NCBI GenBank assembly: GCA_015039465.1
Contig: MU130673.1
Location: 48,506-112,505 of the forward strand
Length of the DNA stretch: 64,000 bases
Direction of reading: 5' to 3'
Source of the DNA: Phlegmacium glaucopus
Taxonomy: Eukaryota; Basidiomycota; Agaricomycetes; Agaricales; Cortinariaceae
The translations under genes were made by a program, and so were the position numbers. Under the pieces are notes generated by a model. That model saw only the letters and a list, made by a program, of their open reading frames with translations. It did no database searches and was not told the origin of the DNA. This document shows positions 58,973-64,000 of this stretch, piece by piece. Numbering within the stretch: the first letter of the stretch is position 1; each line of letters begins with the position of its first letter.

Positions 58973-59264
58973 GATGATAGTCTCAGTGATCAGGGGGGCA
59001 CTAGGAGGGCGTTGTCACAATGTGGGCATTTGCCATTCCCACAATGAACTACGGAGTTCAAACAGCATGTGCTTGTGTCAATAAGTACAAACGATACTAA
59101 TCGAACCAATTTATCCTATGACTTGATATGAACTATGAAACTTTGAAAGCTAGTGTCGTGTCATTGATTCCCCCGCGGTTCGTTCCGCCACCACCCTTGA
59201 AGGCTCCATATCTTAGGTAGCGAAGATGTAAACAACCGCGGATTCGGGTTCAAATACCACTCTA
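58973..59264. promoter_or_regulatory. Upstream region of NWD2
   Basis: Directly 5' of the NWD2 start. It shares short blocks with the NWD1 upstream region (ATGATGATAGT, GTTGTCACAAT/TCGTCACAATTTG, GTGGGxATTTGCCATTCCCAC). No core promoter element was assigned. Confidence 0.4.
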
Positions 59265-60070
59265 ATTGCAGTATCACTGCCGCCTCCAACCACGGGTCCT
59301 GGTATCAGCTCAACGGTGTCGGCCAGAGGTCCAGTTTCATCAACAGCAGCTACAACTAGATACCGGTCTCATTTTCTTCCATTGCCTCCCATTGTGGTCC
59401 TTTGTCCACTGGGCCAGATAGTTCCAATGGTCCAAGTAGTTCAAGGACCTGGAAACCACAACGACAATGACCTAACTCACCACCTGCCATTCCGCGTACA
59501 TTTTCTGAGCCATCTATCAACCTCCTTCATTCCCTCATCAACCATACCCGCACCCAACATCGGCTATCCCCAGCATATCAACGACCAGCATTTAAATCTC
59601 GTCCTATACCTTCTTTAGATACCCTCGCCAACGTATCTGGAACTGGGTCTAGTGTTAGGAAGGTTGGTTTTCTTTTATGTTTGGGAGAAGAACCAACGCT
59701 AACTACTCGTTAGGTCCAGTGTGTTAGGGATGCAGGACATAGTTCGTCCGGCGAAACGTCGCCCGATTTCTGGGAGAAGGCCTGGTGTTGGCATTGAGAC
59801 TCGAGGCGAAGGAAGAGCAGGAGGAGCTATATCACCTTTTCCACCGTTGCCGACTTCAGTTTCGGTTTCGACATTGATTTCTGCATCTCTTTTTATAATG
59901 AGTCACTTTTACGTCTTGCGGGAGTCAAATCTGGATTAAGAGTTTCGATGCCTTCCCCTCCTTCAACGATTCTTCGACGTTCGTACTTCTTCCATAACCC
60001 CTTCATCCTCGTTATATGCATACAAGTGCACATCTGTCACCCAGCGTCGCACTCTTACATCCAGCGCCTT
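59265..60070 (+). pseudogene. Relic of Thr/Ser/Pro-rich gene (copy 2)
   Basis: Matches 48570-49440 block by block (CCTCCAACCACGGGTCCTGG, GATAGTTCCAATGGTCC, CAACGACCAGCATTTAAATC, GATACCCTCGCCAA). The frame is broken differently from copy 1. Relative to the lysine-rich relic the order is reversed compared with the region upstream of NWD1. Confidence 0.5.
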
Positions 60071-60539
60071 GACTTCTCTACTGCCAAATCAAATATTGGC
60101 GCCTGCGTCGCGGATTGGAGTTCTTTATGGGTATGATGGTCGTGGTAATTCAATTTGGCACCAGTTCAGTTCATTGTCTGTTCAGCCTGCTATTGTTCAG
60201 CCAGATAAACCTACAAATCGGCTTTGAACCAGCCAGTTCTCCATTCATATGTAGTCTATCATTCTCCCTCCCCTCCAAACAATCTACTTCTGATCGAGAT
60301 TAGCGACATCCACCAATTGCGTATGGGTGCCGGCGCAGGAGCCTCACATTTCGAGCTTAAAATTTGTCACCAAGAGTGGTCCAGAACCGAAAGATATAAA
60401 GCGAAGAATGCAATAGTAAACCCGTTGCCTAGCTATTGTTGTTGCCGGCGGGGATGACGATGACGACGACGACATGCAGAGTGTTATTTAGTTCGGGTTC
60501 TGATTGTTGAAAGGCTGGGTAAAAGAAGATTTCGAGGAC

Positions 60540-61130
60540 GATAGTGAGGAAGAGGGTAAGTGGTGGTTCTTTACTTTAATTTTTCTTTCTTGACTGCTGA
60601 TGCCGTCGTTTCAGAGGACTTTAAAGCCTCTGGTTCTGATTCTGGATCTCCGAGCGGTAGCGATTCAGATTCTTCCGGTGCTAAGATAGCATCGGGTTCT
60701 GGTAGGTGACCAGGGGAGCCAATAAAGTGAAGAATAAGGGAAAAGGAATGGAGAGGGAAAAGTCCTCTGGGGACACAGTCAAGAAACCGGCGAACTAAGA
60801 AAGCTGCTGATTAGCGATGCGGACGGGGACGACGGCAAGGCGAAACCCAAGCCTAGGCCCAAGCCCCATGCCTAAAACGAAGAAGGGTTTAGACAACGAT
60901 ACCGATATAAATGCATGATGATGATGGATGCGGATGAAGATGGCGCCAAAGCAGGCAAACATAAGCCATGACCGAGGCCCAAAATTCAAGACTTCAGCTC
61001 CAACTGCTAATTCCTTAATGAAACCGAAATAAACGTCCAAGTCGATGAAGAACGACGACGAGGATAGACCTCGTCCAAAACCTAAACCGAAGGAAGTTGA
61101 TATTGAAGTTAGGAGTTGAAGAATACGCCT
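60540..61130 (+). pseudogene. Relic of lysine-rich protein gene (copy 2)
   Basis: A Ser/Asp-rich stretch (SGSDSGSPSGSDSDSSGAK near 60630) is followed by Lys/Pro-rich blocks (KAKPKPRPKP-type) shared with 47150-47530, and ends with GAGGATAGACCTCGTCCAAA. Stops and frame changes occur. It lies directly upstream of the NB-ARC gene. Confidence 0.5.
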
Positions 61131-61617
61131 TCTGCGCTAGTTTTTCTTACTCTGATTGCGTTGAAGGGTTTTTTTTGAGTATAACAGTTTGCTTCATGAT
61201 TGGAAGAATGGACGGAAATTGGGTCGTTGTTGACCGCCAAGTCTGTTGAATGATACAGGAAACACATCTGGCAGCACTGGAAGCATCTGCCAGAGGCCGA
61301 AAAGATACAAGATATCGATGAATAGTGGAATAATTTACATAGTGGTTGACTTCCTGCAGCGGTTTAGACAACAGTGAGGTAGCACTGTGTAAAGGCTAAG
61401 GTCATACGATAACCAACAGGCGAGCAGGGGCTAGAGCAGGGGCGGTACAGGCAACCCTGGGAATTTCAGAGGATCGGGATCTGGGAACGGAAACCCAAGG
61501 AGGACCAGAGTAACAAGTAGGACTGGAGTAAAACAACGCTCGCACTTGGATAATCAAGAGCGTCTTTCTTCTTGCCTCTCATCACCGACCTTGATCACTC
61601 TGCCCATCCTCAACGAT

Positions 61618-64000
61618 ATGAAGCACTCTTCGAGTTTTGAGAAACTTGGCAAGTCCAAGAAACTAGAATATCCATCTCCGACCATCAACGATGCTCCTGG
61701 TTCAAACCTTGAACCAGCAACTTCGACATCGACGGCAATCATAACTAGTACCTCTGATCCTATGCCATCCATTCCCATTAGTGCTGCGACTGCGAGCGTT
61801 GAAGCTATCCAGGCCGCTGGCGTTACTGTAAGTGTTCAACTTAACCCCATCACATCGATATAAGTACTCAACCATCGTCGTCAATAAGGCTACCCATGAA
61901 TTCCAACTCTCCGCTTCCGTTTCTGCTTTGGAAATCAATGATCTTGCTCCCGTAGCACATCTAGAAGATTCCTCGCCTGATACCATAACGCAAGCCGACT
62001 TGGGATCTACGGAATCAGAAAAGGATCCCTTGGTGAGTTGCTTACACCCGCTGCTCTCGGCTATTCCTGATGATCAACAGACTCAGGATTCTGGCTCGGG
62101 TTTCTTCCCGAGTGCTCATAATATGCTCATCACTGGTGGCGCTCCTGTAAGTCTTTTTCGTGTACTATGTACATGATTTAGCAATAATTATATGTAGGTT
62201 AACGTTCTCCCTGCCAATCCTGGTGAAGGGCACGCGAAGATCCCTGTACCTCAGAAACCAAACTCTAGTCCATCCTTTACCGGACAGAAAGCTGTTCTTA
62301 ATAAACTTGGAAGCATTTTTGTTCGCCGTGCTAATAGTAGCCTGATGTCGAGGCGCTCTTATCTACTCTGGGGAACGGGAGGGATTGGGAAGACTCAGAT
62401 CTGTCTCAAGTTCACAGAAGAAATGTCCAACAAGTAAGTCTCTTTACCCATTCACAACACCCAACTCATTCACAGTCTAGTTTTTCACATGTGTTCTGGG
62501 TTGATGCCTCCTCTTATGAGAGTATTACAATGTCTCTGAAGGGGATATCCAACATTCCTGCTGCACAAGCTTCTGGTGTGGATGGCTCAGCTGAGTCTAC
62601 CCTTCAGTGGATATCTTCTATCCAGGAGGAATGGTTGATGGTATATGATAATGCTGATAATCTGGCTCCTGAGGTAGTGGCCAAGTTCTTTCCTCCAGGT
62701 AACAGAGGTAATATTCTGATTACTAGTCGAAACAGATGGATGGGAAGGGTTGTATCATTTGAGAACAGCATTGAGATCAATGAAATGGAGGAGGAAGATG
62801 CTATAACTCTCCTTCTCAGGGCTAGCTGTTGGGATCAATCAGCTGACCATCTGCAAGCAGCTAAACAGATTGTTGCTGAGCTTGGCTGCATTCCTCTTGC
62901 TGTTGATCATGCTGGTGCTTTTATAAAAGCTGGGAAATGTGATATCAACAGATATCTGAGACAATTCTCCTTGTATGGTCAGACTCTTATGTCAGATGAT
63001 ACATTCATAGGAGCATCAGATTATAAAAACACAGTGTATGGGACTTGGGAGCTATCTTTTCAAGAGATAGAAAAGAGAGCTGGTGGACAATCCACTACTG
63101 GAAATGCACAAGCAGCCCAGGTTGCAATTCTAATTCTGCAAATATGTGCTTTCTATCATCATAAGAATATTTCTAAGGACATATTCAGGTCTGCTGCTGA
63201 GGAGTCCAGGAAACATGTTGTTGATAGTGAGGTAGCTGAAAAGTTACCCCAGGCAAAAAAATCACCCCAGGCAATCACTTTCCTGGATCATAGTCTGTTT
63301 GCCTTGGACAGTGATGGTCACTGGGATGACTTCATGTTTGAACAAGGGATTGATGTCCTCCTCTCCTTCTCCTTGATGAAAAGAGGACAATCAGCTGAAG
63401 TGTTGTCTGTTCATCCTCTGCTGCACTGCTGGAGTAGGGAGAGAATGTTGAAATATGAGCAACAAAGAATGTGTGAGATGGGAACCATCATATTGTCCTG
63501 TGCAGTTCCATGGAGATTCACAAGTCAGGATTATGCATTGCGACGGTCAATTTTCTCACATATCAAGGCAAATGAGTTATATAGAAGCCAAATGGGACTC
63601 ACCAAGCAGTATTATGATGATAGATGGTCCAATTTTTCACTTGTAATGAGTGAGAATGGAGACTGGCATAATGCAGAGCAGCTGAATGTTCAGGTTATGA
63701 GCATGAGGAAGAAGCTGCTTGGTGCAGAACATCTAGGCACTATCACAAGCATGGGAAATCTAGCAAGCACATACCATAACCAGGGAAGGTGGACTGAGGC
63801 AGAGCAGCTAGAGGTTCAAGTTATGGACATAAGGAAGAAGGTGCTTGGTGCAGAACATCCAGAGACCCTCATAAGCATGGGAAATCTAGCAAGCACATAC
63901 TGTAGTCAGGGAAGGTGGAATGAGGCAGAGCAGCTACAGGTTCAAGTTATGGATATGAAGAAGAAGGTGCTTGGTGCAGAACATCCACACACTCTCAGCA
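61618..64000 (+). CDS. NB-ARC-TPR NOD-like receptor (runs off the window)
   Basis: This is a fungal NLR with an NB-ARC-type nucleotide-binding domain and tetratricopeptide repeats; the ligand is unknown. ATG 61618 (MKHSSSFEKLGKSKKLEY). Introns split a low-complexity N-terminus, and GFFPSAHNMLITGGAPV precedes the nucleotide-binding domain. Walker A is GTGGIGKTQI (near 62375). A 47-nt intron follows, then FSHVFWVDASS, Walker B-like WLMVYDNAD, ILITSRNRWM and GCIPLAVDHAGAFI (GLPLA-like motif). From about 63650 nearly identical 42-residue TPR units occur (AEQLxVQVMxMRKKxLGAEH, SMGNLASTY). The frame is open at base 64000, so the C-terminus is missing. A 5' relic of this gene lies at 41540-41770. 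Confidence 0.9.

Overview
The window is nuclear DNA from a filamentous basidiomycete, most likely an Agaricomycete. Genes are cut by many 48-90 nt GT-AG introns. It carries NACHT-WD40 and NB-ARC-TPR NOD-like receptors, an ABCC transporter, a CPA2 cation/H+ antiporter, an RTA1-family membrane protein and eIF3e, among Copia, LTR and hAT-like debris. All gene models were spliced by eye from donor/acceptor signals and reading-frame continuity. No database search was run.

Layout. (1) 1-7190 is repeat territory without a convincing gene. Its main feature is a Russian-doll nest of DNA elements at 2312-6263: a hAT-like element with a perfect 8-bp target duplication sits inside a long-TIR element and itself holds two more TIR elements. 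(2) 7193-25830 is a tandem duplication of a two-gene unit, ABCC transporter followed by antiporter. In the first unit the ABC gene is nearly intact and the antiporter is a relic, broken by a dead Copia element (14431-19491) and by short asymmetric elements. In the second unit the ABC gene is only a 3' scrap (21955-22350) and the antiporter (22427-25830) is intact. A third, truncated and inverted ABC copy lies at 32345-35321. (3) 26860-32036 holds ordinary genes: RTA1-like, a coiled-coil repeat protein and eIF3e. (4) 35322-41800 holds two small hypothetical genes, a TIR element in an ORF, an LTR with target duplication and a decayed inverted LTR. (5) 41540-64000 is an innate-immunity-type NLR cluster: a 5' relic of the NB-ARC gene, NWD1 (42073-46631, minus), two unrecognised genes, NWD2 (54281-58972, minus) and an NB-ARC-TPR gene (61618 to the window edge, plus). 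The DNA between them carries duplicated decayed lysine-rich and Pro/Ser-rich coding relics.

The two NWD genes share exon structure and carry 14 and 15 nearly identical WD40 repeats, as in fungal incompatibility-type receptors. In all three NLR genes the DNA changes from CpG-containing to strongly CpG-depleted close to the Walker A codons, so that nucleotide-binding and repeat domains lie in CpG-poor DNA. This, the repeat arrays and a short motif shared upstream of the nucleotide-binding domain are the most interesting signals here.
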